A stretch of 64,000 nt of DNA. It comes from CAYSFE01 sp964430225. Lineage in GTDB: Bacteria > Patescibacteriota > Dojkabacteria > GCA-016699595 > JBAXKR01. Location of the stretch: assembly GCA_964430225.1 (NCBI GenBank), contig CAYSFE010000002.1:1-64000 (forward strand). The letters are read 5' to 3'. This document shows, one piece after another, positions 18,801-25,978 of the stretch. The notes under the pieces were generated by a model. It saw only the letters and a program-made list of their open reading frames with translations, had not been told where the DNA came from and did no database searches. Both the position numbers and the translations under genes were made by a program. Within the stretch, counting starts at the first letter, position 1; each line of letters opens with the position of its first letter.

Positions 18801-19748
18801 TGTATTAAAGTCAATGACTCCATATGATGCAGCAGAAGTTGCCTCTAGATTAATTCCTGAATTTACACCACCACCTGATTTAATATGTAAGAAAGCAGCA
18901 GGGGCATCAGTCCCTATTCCTACTTTTCCACTAGCATCTACTACAAATGGAGAGGTGTCAGATCCTTGATCATCTACCCTAAAACTTAATGCACCTCCAA
19001 TATTTTGAACATATATTGGAATAGCAGTTGATGAAGCTAGAGTATTCACTCCAAGTATTGATGGTGTCCCTGTTGAAACTGATGCTGTATTTTCTGATAA
19101 TAATAAACCTGTTTGACTAGCAGATGTAAGAGCCCAGTTCCATGTTTGATTGTAGTTTCCATTATTTATACTGTTATTAGCACCTGCTAATGTTAAACCA
19201 GATATTGGAACATTTGTAGATGTTCCAGCATTATCAGAATACTTAGACCTAAATGCATAAGGAACAGCTTCTAGAAGTTTTCTACTTCCAAATGTTTCCC
19301 AACTAGATCCGTTATATATTTGTATATCTAAGTAGAGTGAGTTGTTACTAAACTGAGCTAGTGAGGCTGCTCCATCTTCAAAACTACGAAGGGAACCAGC
19401 AGTAGTTCCAAGTTGTGTATTTAGTAGTCCGTTTGTAACTGTTAAAGCTACAAGATCAGTTCCAGGTGTACCTGCTGCAAATGTACATGCACCAGTTCCT
19501 GGTATTGTACCTTTTGCTGTCCAAAGACAGTCACCAGCAGCCGATGCATTATAAATACTAAATCTAAAATTATATGTTCCATCACTTACATTAGTTCCAT
19601 TTACATTTGTAAGTTTAGCTTGGAAATTAAAAGTCTCATTTATTGTTGCAAATGCTGGATTAAATACGGGTAGAAAATTAAATACTAGAATAGAAACTAG
19701 AAGGATACTAGCAAGTTTTTTATATGTTTTATTAATCATATTACCCAT
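12801..19748 (-). CDS. giant repetitive surface protein with tail-fibre-like modules
   Basis: A 2315-residue secreted protein. A signal peptide (hydrophobic core ILLVSILVFNFLPVF, cut near PAFA) is followed by a domain found at the start of many bacterial fibre proteins (FQAKLTNVNGT..DGTYNFRFSIY ... LLEAVPYAF). The long middle is Ser/Thr/Gly/Asn-rich and built of repeats such as 'NVGIGDTSP', 'LFQVNSSG' and 'NTIDNTLYAQ'. Near residue 1960 lies a conserved module (VDLAENFP, DAGDIVSV, IGIVSTRPG, ALAGRVPVK), then a coiled-coil-like stretch, and a beta-rich tail ending FVKVFVTK. No C-terminal anchor is visible. Start: ATG 19748, or ATG 19739 (MINKTYKK), which gives a cleaner signal peptide. Probably an extracellular adhesin or fibre. 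Confidence 0.75.
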   Translation of the reverse strand: MGNMINKTYKKLASILLVSILVFNFLPVFNPAFATINETFNFQAKLTNVNGTNVSDGTYNFRFSIYNASAAGDCLWTAKGTIPGTGACTFAAGTPGTDLVALTVTNGLLNTQLGTTAGSLRSFEDGAASLAQFSNNSLYLDIQIYNGSSWETFGSRKLLEAVPYAFRSKYSDNAGTSTNVPISGLTLAGANNSINNGNYNQTWNWALTSASQTGLLLSENTASVSTGTPSILGVNTLASSTAIPIYVQNIGGALSFRVDDQGSDTSPFVVDASGKVGIGTDAPAAFLHIKSGGGVNSGINLEATSAASYGVIDFNTASGLAGQFLATGASFSNGIFTGDQIALASYINTGSTTLVAGGTSGYINFATGGYSASNERMRIIANGNVGIGDTTPAALFTVGNTDLFQVNSSGQIAAAAGIVSSGTIQFSALTSNGALYTSGGNGTLTTTAPTSGALGYWSRTSTTLSPTTANDILSITGNSGDIFTLTSSATGASNKALNISQTGATTGTDYAGYFSNTGAATTNVGLYASASGATNNYGLIVPSGFVGVGTSTPQNPFDIVRGTAGSMNKGTYESASFEYDGDNKVGIYTNTAFGSGASLVFGNTGTTDVNGYYPGFETQFISASAVASNYMRYNFIERNAAGTVLAATTDILVVTGDGKVKAPISFNAGGSDQFQVNSTGNIIKINNVTTSFPGSQGGVDTYLKNNGSGTLTWASVSSSSAISGLTLATGTNTIDNTLYAQTWNWSTLTTENALSLSANGITTGNLFSLSSSSTALTSASLLNILATGSPAASWTGALAKIEYTTSTDTDINGDALRIGITGAGAGQGTALNVTSAQTGTNALAFRVNDDGTYTDSSPFIIDKSGNLGIGVTSVSSGRLNIDSTLRLVTSGTPEAGYLFGTSIPSGSFTEASGELLSYGINVPQVGTRDDGRLGGIFRLDSRSGYETESFVVYGYPSGGGSGYNRFSVNLQTGDSYISPVAGNVTVGSTTLTSLFNVGTAAQFQVNSSGNIVKINNVTTSFPGSQGGSNTYLKNDGAGNLTWSSSTFANVAFNTFTAAAGTNTIDNTLYAQQWDWGTLTTENALTLTGNGITTGNLLSLTSTSTALTSSNLLNILATGNPAASWTSALAKIEYTTSTDTDINGDALRIGITGAGAGQGTALNVTTAQTGTNALAFRVNDDGTYTDSTSFVVDKTGAVGIGTTAPGARLTVTGGNILLDNGSKVYMASISNGAGYYFDGSSAWGLRGYNSGSNYYTDILFDSTGGSGNNSRGIRLMDTNGSNVRLFVGDTGNVGVGDVSPAGMFTVGSGDLFQVSSLGNVTLNSVNTTQTTTSSIVSLNGNSLTSGTGFYGASSTLSSGSLVNLLVTGTAAASNTQKVLNISTSGNNATTTQTTYGLYATNTHTGTSATNIGGYFSASGASNNIGIDIYGTGTMSTNYGLRIQNMGQGTGISISGIGTDNGGVGLDIGASTGGDVWQIRTGDISGYAQTSSILGQLTLGNTVAPTSALYNTFTIYGIKTGTISGGNSGSNSFGLELGANSANTGANYGIKVGAISGTATTNIGVNIGAVSGATSNYALITNGGNVGIGDTSPLGLLTVGSGDLFQVSSLGNVTLNSVNTTQTTTSSIVSLNGNSLTSGTGLYASSSTLSSGSLIDLSVNSTAAASNTQKAINILTTGANGSNGQSTYGIYSSNTHSGSNSSNFGGYFNASGGTYNYAAVFNSGNVGIGNTSPVYKLDITGSTNFSGNTINTSGVNGIADQESLITNTGFEINDDGSSTNPDGWGLSSISGSGGTGGVSTTSIQGTNAWSLVLSANTDGASIFSGCIPITGGNTYSLYVFARDLNTASNTNALTLRLATYTSAANCSSRSTPTNYDSVSNGTVTTTYAQYGGNVNPASTQFWGRVYVIFDTPTTADTFYADSVRLTVSSLAAGVDLAENFPIESGFVVDAGDIVSVSSTNSDSGIKYIKKSSGEFDSNVIGIVSTRPGITLDDGNTYAKAKVALAGRVPVKISSLSEAIKAGDYITSSSEEGKAMKASRTGQVIGKALNDWDPLNPTDKIVVLIDNSYYYHRDVEFAAFTDRLNALQNTVNGQNQTLNTTTQLLNTTLNSTTSTGPTLSGGFENLDLSKLTSLLTKFSIESDGSLMFNSKVTYSDQLSVDNFVTKKISSENSDILIELNETISKNKLLIANKAGVELFSIDYKGNARFSKDVTINGDLYVDGKVAGKSVFESKWVEISPNSEESIKHNLGEIPRSINILRAIESDCESKNGDLDCTNVTNEGFGNKEMYYYKNLDKSSLKVVNALSDKIFVKVFVTK
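14600..15866 (-). repeat. duplicated module B inside the giant gene
   Basis: Two copies, roughly 14600-14990 and 15476-15866 (offset 876 bases), encode nearly identical protein segments containing LFQVSSLGNVTLN, TTSSIVSLNGN and SSTLSSGSL. The middle parts are almost identical at the protein level while the ends drift, which points to tandem duplication followed by divergence or gene conversion. Boundaries are approximate. Confidence 0.7.
16152..17560 (-). repeat. duplicated module A inside the giant gene
   Basis: Two copies of about 419 bases, roughly 16152-16570 and 17142-17560 (offset 990 bases), each encode a segment with NTIDNTLYAQ, TTENAL, KIEYTTSTDTDINGDALR, GAGAGQGTALNV and AFRVNDDGTYTDS. 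Identity at the protein level is very high in the central 70 residues. The module is a repeating structural unit of the fibre. Boundaries are approximate. Confidence 0.75.
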
Positions 19749-19759
19749 ATCTGCACACT

Positions 19760-19790
19760 ACTATACTACTGTTTTTATGAGTCATGTCAA
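19760..19790. promoter_or_regulatory. overlapping divergent promoters, giant surface gene and O-antigen ligase-like gene
   Basis: On the minus strand a perfect TTGACA (19785-19790) and a TATAGT (19760-19765, 19-base spacer) precede the giant gene. On the plus strand TATACT (19762-19767) lies 16 bases before the ATG of the membrane protein at 19784. The two -10 hexamers overlap, so polymerase can occupy only one direction at a time. The minus -35 box also overlaps the first codons of the plus-strand gene. Confidence 0.5.
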
Positions 19791-22108
19791 TTAGTAATAT
19801 TTTTCTATTTCTGGTATATTCCGCCTATCTTATATCATTTATTTTTCTTATGAAACTTTCAAAATTAGCATCCGTAATTTTAGTAGTATTAGCATTTTGT
19901 CTTCCTTGGGTAAATTCCACGTTAACTGTAAATGTATTAGAAGAAACAAAGAACATATTTTTGCTATTAGTTGTTCTAATACTTGGAATTATCTATCTAT
20001 ATAGATCATATTTAAGGAAAGACATCAGGTTTATTAAAACACCTTTTGACTTCCCAGTAATACTTTGGATGGTAATCAATTTAATCTCAACATTCTTAAG
20101 TGTATCTTCACAATACAGTGGATGGGGAGTATTAAATAGAATGAGTGGTTCAATAGTGTCTACATTGTCACTAGGTGCTCTATATTTCTTGATAGTAAAT
20201 TTACTTGAAAATGAATCTGAAATTAGATCAATTGTAAAAGGAATGATTGTTTCTGTAGGACTGATGGCAATTGTGTACTTGTTAAAAATAACTGGAGTAT
20301 TAGATCCAGTATTTAGTGCTCTTTCAAATCAGAATATCATTTCTCCCGTTCTTGGAAATGGCTCCCTTTCTTTAGTCGGTGGGTATGATCAATTGTCTTT
20401 GTTATTCTTAGTAACAGTTCCACTTACACTTCAATATGTAGTTGATGCGAATAAGCCAATAGATAGAATTATTGGAGTATCTTCTCTAGTTTTTCAATTA
20501 GCTACATTCTTAGGGATAAACTTTAATTCTCTTCCTCTATTTAGTGCTATTGCAAGTATAGTTTTAATGCTTGCTTCAGTAATATATATATTTATAAAGT
20601 ATAGGCAGGTGTGGTTTGAGACACATATCATTTCAAGTATTATCATTGTAGCTGCAATTCTTGTCTCTATACTTTTAATGGGTATTCCTACTATTAAGTC
20701 ATCTATTAATTTGAAAACAACTTTTCCAAGAGCCCCTGAACTTAACTTTACAGATGCTTGGTATGTATCTACAAAAACTTGGACTGAGATTCCAATAAAA
20801 GGTCTACTTATTGGATCTGGTCCAGATACATATGCAATTGCCTTTAATAGATTTAAACCTGAAACTTTAGCAACAATAGAGTTTGATAAGTCTTCTTCAC
20901 AAGTATTTGAAATTATGTCGAATATCGGACTTCTTGGACTTGCAGTTTTTCTATATATGTTAGTTAAAGTACTTAACTTCACGTTTAAGAAATTGAGTAC
21001 ACTTTCAAGCCAAACTGAGTATACCTTAGTATTTGGATTATCACTTTCTGCCCTTCTCTTCTTAATTTCAAATTTCTTTAATGGAAATTATGTGACTGTA
21101 CAAACGTATTTCTATTTAATCCTTGGTCTCATGTCTGTGATGTATGTATACAACAATAAGATGAGCAATGAAGAACTGGTATTTTCTTTTAAACTTAATA
21201 GAAACAAGTTGACAGAGGAAAGAACATTAGAGCTTCTTCCAATTATAAGTTTAATACTAATAAGTGTCTTTATGGTGTACACAGTCATAACTGTTGGTAA
21301 TTCATACATGTCTTCTATCAACTTTCAAAAGGCACTGAATAAAGAGAGTGAAGCAATAAAGTTTTTAAACTCTAAAGAAAATAAAATTGAAAAACTAGAA
21401 GATAAAAAAACTTTAGTAGGGCTATATAAAGAAGCATATAACCTTGCACTTGAATCAAATAAGAACCAAACAAGAGATTACTCCTTAAGACAATTATCTG
21501 TTTACGCTCTGTATATTGTTCTAAATAACCAAAGGAAAGTTGATTCAACAGACAAAGTTCTTACTGATGATGAATTAAATGGATACTTAACATCTTTAGC
21601 TGATGCAAACGGATCTGTTAATTTATCTATCCAAGCTAACCCTAATAATTATTCCAACTATGAATCTGGATCTTTAATATTTCAACAACTATACAATTTA
21701 AATCAAAGTTTGGTTAAGGATAATAAAGACAGTAAAGATGTTGCTCTTAAAGATAGGCCATACTTTACACAAGCCTTAAGTTTAGCTAATGCATCTTTAA
21801 AGCTTAATCCAACAAGAATTGATACTATGCTAGTTCTAGGTCAACTTCTAACAGCAAGTTCAAGCCAAGAAGACATTACTACTGCAAAGAATCTCTTTGA
21901 GACTGCATATAGACTAAATAGGTCAAACCTTAACTCTGTGAGCTTATTAGGACAGTTCTATGAGGCTACCGCTAACTATACAACTGCTAAACAGCTCTAT
22001 ACATTTACAAAAGAAAACTTTGTACAAAAGGATAGCGAGCTATATAAAAACCTAGATAGTAAGATTGCAGAAATGGATAAGAAGATTGCTGAGAGCACTA
22101 AGAAGTAA
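19784..22108 (+). CDS. O-antigen ligase/polymerase-like membrane protein with C-terminal TPR region
   Basis: A 774-residue protein. About a dozen membrane segments fill residues 1-500, with a large external loop around residues 310-370 (FPRAPELNFTDAW ... LLIGSGPDTYAIAF). That loop is the Wzy_C/WaaL-type signature of enzymes that polymerise or transfer lipid-linked glycans outside the membrane. The last 250 residues are soluble and helical with TPR-like spacing (SLANASLKLNP, LLGQFYEATANYTTAKQLY), an architecture also seen in PglL/Wzy-type oligosaccharyltransferases. It is divergent from the giant surface protein gene. Glycosylation of that protein or of pilins is an inference from position. 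The stop codon overlaps the discriminator base of tRNA-Thr on the other strand. Confidence 0.75.
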   Translation: MSISNIFLFLVYSAYLISFIFLMKLSKLASVILVVLAFCLPWVNSTLTVNVLEETKNIFLLLVVLILGIIYLYRSYLRKDIRFIKTPFDFPVILWMVINLISTFLSVSSQYSGWGVLNRMSGSIVSTLSLGALYFLIVNLLENESEIRSIVKGMIVSVGLMAIVYLLKITGVLDPVFSALSNQNIISPVLGNGSLSLVGGYDQLSLLFLVTVPLTLQYVVDANKPIDRIIGVSSLVFQLATFLGINFNSLPLFSAIASIVLMLASVIYIFIKYRQVWFETHIISSIIIVAAILVSILLMGIPTIKSSINLKTTFPRAPELNFTDAWYVSTKTWTEIPIKGLLIGSGPDTYAIAFNRFKPETLATIEFDKSSSQVFEIMSNIGLLGLAVFLYMLVKVLNFTFKKLSTLSSQTEYTLVFGLSLSALLFLISNFFNGNYVTVQTYFYLILGLMSVMYVYNNKMSNEELVFSFKLNRNKLTEERTLELLPIISLILISVFMVYTVITVGNSYMSSINFQKALNKESEAIKFLNSKENKIEKLEDKKTLVGLYKEAYNLALESNKNQTRDYSLRQLSVYALYIVLNNQRKVDSTDKVLTDDELNGYLTSLADANGSVNLSIQANPNNYSNYESGSLIFQQLYNLNQSLVKDNKDSKDVALKDRPYFTQALSLANASLKLNPTRIDTMLVLGQLLTASSSQEDITTAKNLFETAYRLNRSNLNSVSLLGQFYEATANYTTAKQLYTFTKENFVQKDSELYKNLDSKIAEMDKKIAESTKK

Positions 22109-22179
22109 GCCGAAGATAGGAGTTGAACCTACGACCCATCCCTTACGAAGGGAGCGCTCTACCACTGAGCTACTTCGGC
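22108..22179 (-). tRNA. tRNA-Thr (anticodon CGT)
   Basis: The acceptor GCCGAAG/CTTCGGC, D arm GCTC-AGTGGTA-GAGC, anticodon loop TTCGTAA (anticodon CGT, codon ACG) and T arm GTAGG-TTCAACT-CCTAT form a full cloverleaf. The anticodon stem has a C-U mismatch at positions 27-43. CCA is not encoded: the acceptor is followed by TTAC, so CCA must be added after transcription. The 3' end touches the stop codon of the convergent membrane-protein gene. Confidence 0.93.
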
Positions 22180-22185
22180 AAATAC

Positions 22186-22560
22186 TTACTCAGATAGTTT
22201 TCCAATATATGGTAGATAGTACTTTTCCCCTTTATTCATCTTGTATAACATGAATATATGAAGAACAATTGGAACAATTGTTAAAGGAACAAAAACAATA
22301 CTTATTAATCCAAAAGTTAAGAATATTAAAGGAATCATACAAATACTTAATATAGTTCCAATAATTAACTCAGCTAATGCCACATAAATAGATTGCTTAG
22401 CGTTAAACTTAACAAGTGGGTTAGCATCATTAAGAAAGAATAGAGGGCCTATTAAAGGAAGTAATATCCACATTACAATCCCTTTTAAAAGAACATCGTT
22501 ATCTTTTACGTATTTACTTAAATCGTCTGAGGCATTTGTTTGTGTGTTTGTGTTTTCCAT
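22186..22560 (-). CDS. DUF4870/Tic20-like small membrane protein
   Basis: A 124-residue protein with a polar Asn/Thr-rich N-terminus and three to four membrane helices. The NPLVKFNAKQSIYVAL segment after TM1 is the hallmark of the DUF4870 family (DP.VKFHAKQA type). Function of the family is unknown. The gene at 22638-22979 is a paralog with the same layout, separated by a terminator. Confidence 0.75.
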   Translation of the reverse strand: MENTNTQTNASDDLSKYVKDNDVLLKGIVMWILLPLIGPLFFLNDANPLVKFNAKQSIYVALAELIIGTILSICMIPLIFLTFGLISIVFVPLTIVPIVLHIFMLYKMNKGEKYYLPYIGKLSE

Positions 22561-22583
22561 GTGTATATTATACAGCTAAGAGA

Positions 22584-22614
22584 TAAAAAAATACCACCCG
22601 AGTTCGGGTGGTAT
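22584..22614 (-). terminator. Rho-independent terminator after the DUF4870 gene at 22638
   Basis: A perfect 11-base-pair inverted repeat (22591-22614; arms ATACCACCCGA and TCGGGTGGTAT) is followed on the minus strand by a run of T (complement of 22585-22590). It lies 24 bases past the stop of the minus-strand gene at 22638-22979 and separates it from its paralog downstream. Confidence 0.9.
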
Positions 22615-22637
22615 CTAATTTCTACATAATTGAAGAA

Positions 22638-22979
22638 TTAAGCTTTTTCAGCCATATCTCCGATTACTGGAAGTTTTACTTTAACTCCACTTTTCATCTT
22701 CATAACCATAAAGATGATGATAACTATATGTGCGACCACTACTACTAATCCAACGCACCAGCCTACTATTGGAATAATTCCACAAACTACTGAAATTATT
22801 ACTACAGCAATACCATAATATAGGGATTGTTTTGCGTAAAATTTAACAAAAGGATCAGTTTCGTTCATGTAAAATAAGTATCCTATTGGAGCAAGTAACC
22901 ATAATACGATTGCTTTTACCAACATATCATTATTCCCAGAACTAGCTGGTTTTGATTCTGCTACTACTGCGTCTGCCAT
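22638..22979 (-). CDS. DUF4870/Tic20-like small membrane protein (paralog)
   Basis: A 113-residue membrane protein with a charged N-terminus. A first helix (IVLWLLAPIGYLFYM) is followed by the conserved DPFVKFYAKQSLYYG motif and two further helices, ending in a basic tail (KMKSGVKVKLPVIGDMAEKA). It shares domain order and motif with the neighbour at 22186-22560, so the pair arose by duplication. The family has no assigned biochemical role. Confidence 0.75.
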   Translation of the reverse strand: MADAVVAESKPASSGNNDMLVKAIVLWLLAPIGYLFYMNETDPFVKFYAKQSLYYGIAVVIISVVCGIIPIVGWCVGLVVVVAHIVIIIFMVMKMKSGVKVKLPVIGDMAEKA

Positions 22980-23042
22980 TGAGTAAAGTATAAAAAATTA
23001 AACTTATGAAATGATACAACTAATTTCCTAAAAAGCAAAGGA

Positions 23043-23312
23043 TTATCTACCCCATCTCCATCTTGGTTTTTCCCCTTTCTTATAGCATATAACTATTAAA
23101 ATTATTGTAGGTATAAGGATGTATAGAAAGTAAAGAAAAACATCTTCTTCTCTTTTATCAAATAAATTTCTAATTTCTGGAATAAATAAGGGAAAGAAAA
23201 TTAAGAAGAAATATATCAAATAAACAACCCAACCTTCCCATCTTAAAGGAAGTCCCCAACCCCATCCAAATGTTTTTGCTCTAAACCAAAGTTCTTTATT
23301 TACTTTGTCCAC
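23043..23312 (-). CDS. small conserved membrane protein with WGWG motif
   Basis: An 89-residue protein starting MDKVNKELWFRAKTFGWGWG and then LRWEGW, followed by two membrane helices and a basic tail (KPRWRWGR). The 'WF.AK.YGWGW.P..W.GW' opening is shared by a widespread small membrane-protein family of unknown function. It overlaps the 3' end of the upstream gene (23300-23557) by 13 bases, so the two are translationally linked. Confidence 0.65.
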   Translation of the reverse strand: MDKVNKELWFRAKTFGWGWGLPLRWEGWVVYLIYFFLIFFPLFIPEIRNLFDKREEDVFLYFLYILIPTIILIVICYKKGEKPRWRWGR

Positions 23313-23557
23313 CTTATATTCTTAGAATTCTTACTTACATAGTAGATAAATATTGCTGTTACTAATGCAACATATCCAACTAGTAAGAACAAATATGATG
23401 AATTTAATAATGTTTGTGTAGGAAAAGCAGTGTTTTGAGACACAAATAGTAAAGGTACAACTACTAATACAGCAAAGCCTAGTAAAACCATCCATCCATC
23501 TACTTTATCTTTTGAAGTCTTACTTACTGACTTTGGGGCAGATTTTTTCTTAGCCAT
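23300..23557 (-). CDS. small hypothetical membrane protein
   Basis: An 85-residue protein. A Lys/Ser-rich N-terminal 18 residues is followed by two hydrophobic helices (VLLGFAVLVVVPLLF and YLFLLVGYVALVTAIFIYYV) and a short basic tail. No family is recognised. It overlaps its upstream neighbour (TspO-like, by eight bases) and its downstream neighbour, so the three genes form one operon. Confidence 0.55.
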   Translation of the reverse strand: MAKKKSAPKSVSKTSKDKVDGWMVLLGFAVLVVVPLLFVSQNTAFPTQTLLNSSYLFLLVGYVALVTAIFIYYVSKNSKNIRWTK

Positions 23558-24314
23558 TCTTTTTAAAATATTTAATAAATAAATTGTAAACCATTTTAAC
23601 TACAATAATTAATAAGAATATTCTAGCAAATATGAGTAAGTTTGAAAGCATGTCATATTTAGGGCTTGGTACGGTGCTTAATGACATCTGAACAAAAGAT
23701 AACTGTGAATTAATTCCAAATAATGCCCAGGCTATTACTCCAGCATAAGATAAGTTTTTCTCTTTAAAGAGGTAGTAAAGAGCTAGTAATGTTGCTACAA
23801 ACATTACAATAATAGTCCAAACATCAGCACCTATTCCAAATCCATTCCAATTCTTAGAGTAAAGGAATACTGCAATATTGGCTATAGTTGCTACACTGAT
23901 CCAACCTAGATAAATACTCATTGGAACTTTAAAGTATGAAACTTCATTACGTATATTTCTATAAATATATATTAAACTTCCTAGTAAACCTAACATTACA
24001 ATCACACTAGATGCAATTCTTAGGTTATGCCAAAGAACTATCCAAAGCATGTTAAGACAAGCAGATATGATATATGCAATAGTTACATTTCTTGAAACTT
24101 CTTTTTTAAATGAATAAATACTAAATACTACTAAAGCTATATATATTACTCCCCATATTGAAAATGTAAACGATGCAGGAGTAAATAGAGTTGGAAACAT
24201 ATCAGATATCTCTTTAGTAGTTCTACCAGCTAAGGGTAATCCTGTAGCTAATCCATTAACTATAATAGTAGCAAGAGTAAAGAAAGATATTAGGTATGGA
24301 TAGAATTTCTTCAT
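23550..24314 (-). CDS. TspO/MBR-like tryptophan-rich membrane protein
   Basis: A 254-residue membrane protein with seven or more helices. The segment FTPASFTFSIWGVIYIAL matches the TspO/MBR family region 'P..P.w.f...W..ly'. Proteins of this length, with two extra helices, are usually annotated as tryptophan-rich sensory protein. TspO proteins bind porphyrins and other hydrophobic ligands, but the binding residues cannot be checked here. It is the first gene of a three-gene minus-strand operon of membrane proteins. Confidence 0.65.
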   Translation of the reverse strand: MKKFYPYLISFFTLATIIVNGLATGLPLAGRTTKEISDMFPTLFTPASFTFSIWGVIYIALVVFSIYSFKKEVSRNVTIAYIISACLNMLWIVLWHNLRIASSVIVMLGLLGSLIYIYRNIRNEVSYFKVPMSIYLGWISVATIANIAVFLYSKNWNGFGIGADVWTIIVMFVATLLALYYLFKEKNLSYAGVIAWALFGINSQLSFVQMSLSTVPSPKYDMLSNLLIFARIFLLIIVVKMVYNLFIKYFKKNG

Positions 24315-24409
24315 TATGAAAATATATAAAGTAATAAAATATATACAAACAAATTTAACATCAATTTGATAAGATGTGAAGATAGTAAGGCAGAATTAGA
24401 ATAAATAAG

Positions 24410-25327
24410 ATGAAAAACGAAATAATTATAAAACTTATTCGGGTATTAGAAGAGAGACTGTTTATTAAAATATTGAAAATTACTATTCCTCCACAAGGGA
24501 TGGATAGTCAAGTATTTATAATTATCGATAGTGAAGCGAAAGAATTTGTTATTAAATTTTCAAAATGGGCTTTTAATGACAAATTCGCATATGACCTGAT
24601 AAATAAGCATAAACTTAATATTCCAATTCCAAATGTATTAGGTAGTTTTGTATTTCAGGAAAATCAAGTACTAATACTAGAAAAGATTTATTACCCTCTT
24701 TTGGAATCTGTAAATGATAAATCTAAATATATTCCATCAATGATTAATTGTCTTAAATCAATACATGAAATAAAGTCTAATACCGCAGGACTACTAAATA
24801 CAAAATTAAATATGACTTGGAAAGAAATCTTACTTTCAAAATTTAATGGAAATGATGAGTTACTAGATTGGAGAATTATTACAAAAAGGAAAAGTTTGGA
24901 TAAAGATCTAATACTAAAATCAATTGATAAGTTAGTTATACAAATTGAAGAGAAAGAATTTCTAACTAGTAACTATTCACTTCTTCATCCCGATTTTAAT
25001 CAGAGAAATCTTTTTATAGATCCAGATTCAAATAAAATAACAGGAATAATTGACTGGAGTGAATCAATGTTTGGAGATCCAGTATATGATTTCGCTCGCT
25101 TAAGAATGTTTATTTGGCACTTTAACCTCGGAGAAGAAGTTTTGCAACAATATTATTCACTTGTAAATTTTAATGAAAAAGAAAGAGAAATAGAACAGAT
25201 ATACTTTGTATCCTTTATCATCGAGTATCTCGCATATTACTCAGAGGAGTTAGATGAATTTAATAAAAGTAGATTACTACTTCACCAAGAATATCTAAGG
25301 GTGTATATAAATAGCTTTTCAAATTAG
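24410..25327 (+). CDS. aminoglycoside phosphotransferase (APH)-family kinase
   Basis: A 305-residue protein kinase-like fold enzyme. The catalytic loop HPDFNQRN carries the Brenner motif (His, Asp, Asn). The metal site is IIDWSES, followed by GDPVYDFA. The N-lobe Lys is likely in FVIKFSKW. The family includes drug-modifying enzymes, choline/homoserine/methylthioribose kinases and others; no substrate motif decides, and resistance should not be assumed. A TAGAAT box (24397-24402) lies seven bases before the ATG. Its 3' end overlaps the convergent DUF218 gene by nine bases. Confidence 0.8.
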   Translation: MKNEIIIKLIRVLEERLFIKILKITIPPQGMDSQVFIIIDSEAKEFVIKFSKWAFNDKFAYDLINKHKLNIPIPNVLGSFVFQENQVLILEKIYYPLLESVNDKSKYIPSMINCLKSIHEIKSNTAGLLNTKLNMTWKEILLSKFNGNDELLDWRIITKRKSLDKDLILKSIDKLVIQIEEKEFLTSNYSLLHPDFNQRNLFIDPDSNKITGIIDWSESMFGDPVYDFARLRMFIWHFNLGEEVLQQYYSLVNFNEKEREIEQIYFVSFIIEYLAYYSEELDEFNKSRLLLHQEYLRVYINSFSN

Positions 25328-25978
25328 AGTTAAAGATTCTAGTAGTTTGTTTTTGGATAATATTACTCTTTCAGGTACTTCTTGCACTATTTGAAATCCA
25401 AGCTTAGGATTCTCAATTATTTTATCTATCTCTTTTACCATCTGATTAATAACCCTGTTTTTATCTAGGCTTGTATTAAGATATTCTTCCAAAGAAAGAT
25501 TAGGTGAGGCTACATATACCAATGTATTCTTATCAGGCCATTGCTTTTTAAATGTTGCATAAAATCTTCTTTCTGAGTACGGTTTGCAAACCAATATTAC
25601 TGATTTAGGGTTAATATTCTTTTCCTTTAATAACTTGTAACTAAGGGTAACGTTTTCTCCTGTGTGTTTTGCTTTATCTTCTATCAATATATTTTCTTTA
25701 GGTACTCCTTTTTCAATAGCAACTTTAGAAAACATTATCGCTTCAGGTTCTATCCATAAGTCTTTGGTAACAGTTCCAAGACCACCTGAAAAAAGTATTA
25801 GAGGAGCATAAGAAGATAGATAAATTTCTGTGGCTCTCTGAGCTACTCTTAAATCATGACTTCCCCCTACTAGAATTAAATCAGACTTCTTAATTGGTTG
25901 ATTTAACTTTAAGTAATCCCAAAGAACTTGTAAGTGTTTTAAAGTGTCTTCTGAAATGTTCAATTCAATATATATTCC
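25319..25978 (-). CDS. DUF218/YdcF-like protein
   Basis: A protein of about 219 residues of the DUF218 (SanA/ElyC/YdcF) family. The core starts DLILVGGSHDLRVAQRA, followed by LILFSGGLG, the acidic IEDKAKHTGENV, and VCKPYSERRF. These match the family's conserved Gly-Gly, Glu-..-Thr-Glu-Asn and Arg segments. YdcF binds S-adenosylmethionine and SanA/ElyC act in envelope integrity; the role here is unknown. No signal anchor is present, so it is probably cytosolic. The start is placed at 25978 (MGIYIELN); an ATG at 26011 would give 11 more residues inside the upstream gene. Confidence 0.7.
   Translation of the reverse strand, partial: GIYIELNISEDTLKHLQVLWDYLKLNQPIKKSDLILVGGSHDLRVAQRATEIYLSSYAPLILFSGGLGTVTKDLWIEPEAIMFSKVAIEKGVPKENILIEDKAKHTGENVTLSYKLLKEKNINPKSVILVCKPYSERRFYATFKKQWPDKNTLVYVASPNLSLEEYLNTSLDKNRVINQMVKEIDKIIENPKLGFQIVQEVPERVILSKNKLLESLTLI

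Noticed and set aside
12801..19748. Repeats considered as a CRISPR array or tandem DNA repeat element
   Set aside because: Repeats keep one reading frame, vary in length and sequence, and code for a protein fold. There are no short identical repeats with regular spacers.
24410..25327. Aminoglycoside resistance gene
   Set aside because: Only the kinase superfamily motifs can be seen; no resistance-specific features or mobile-element context.
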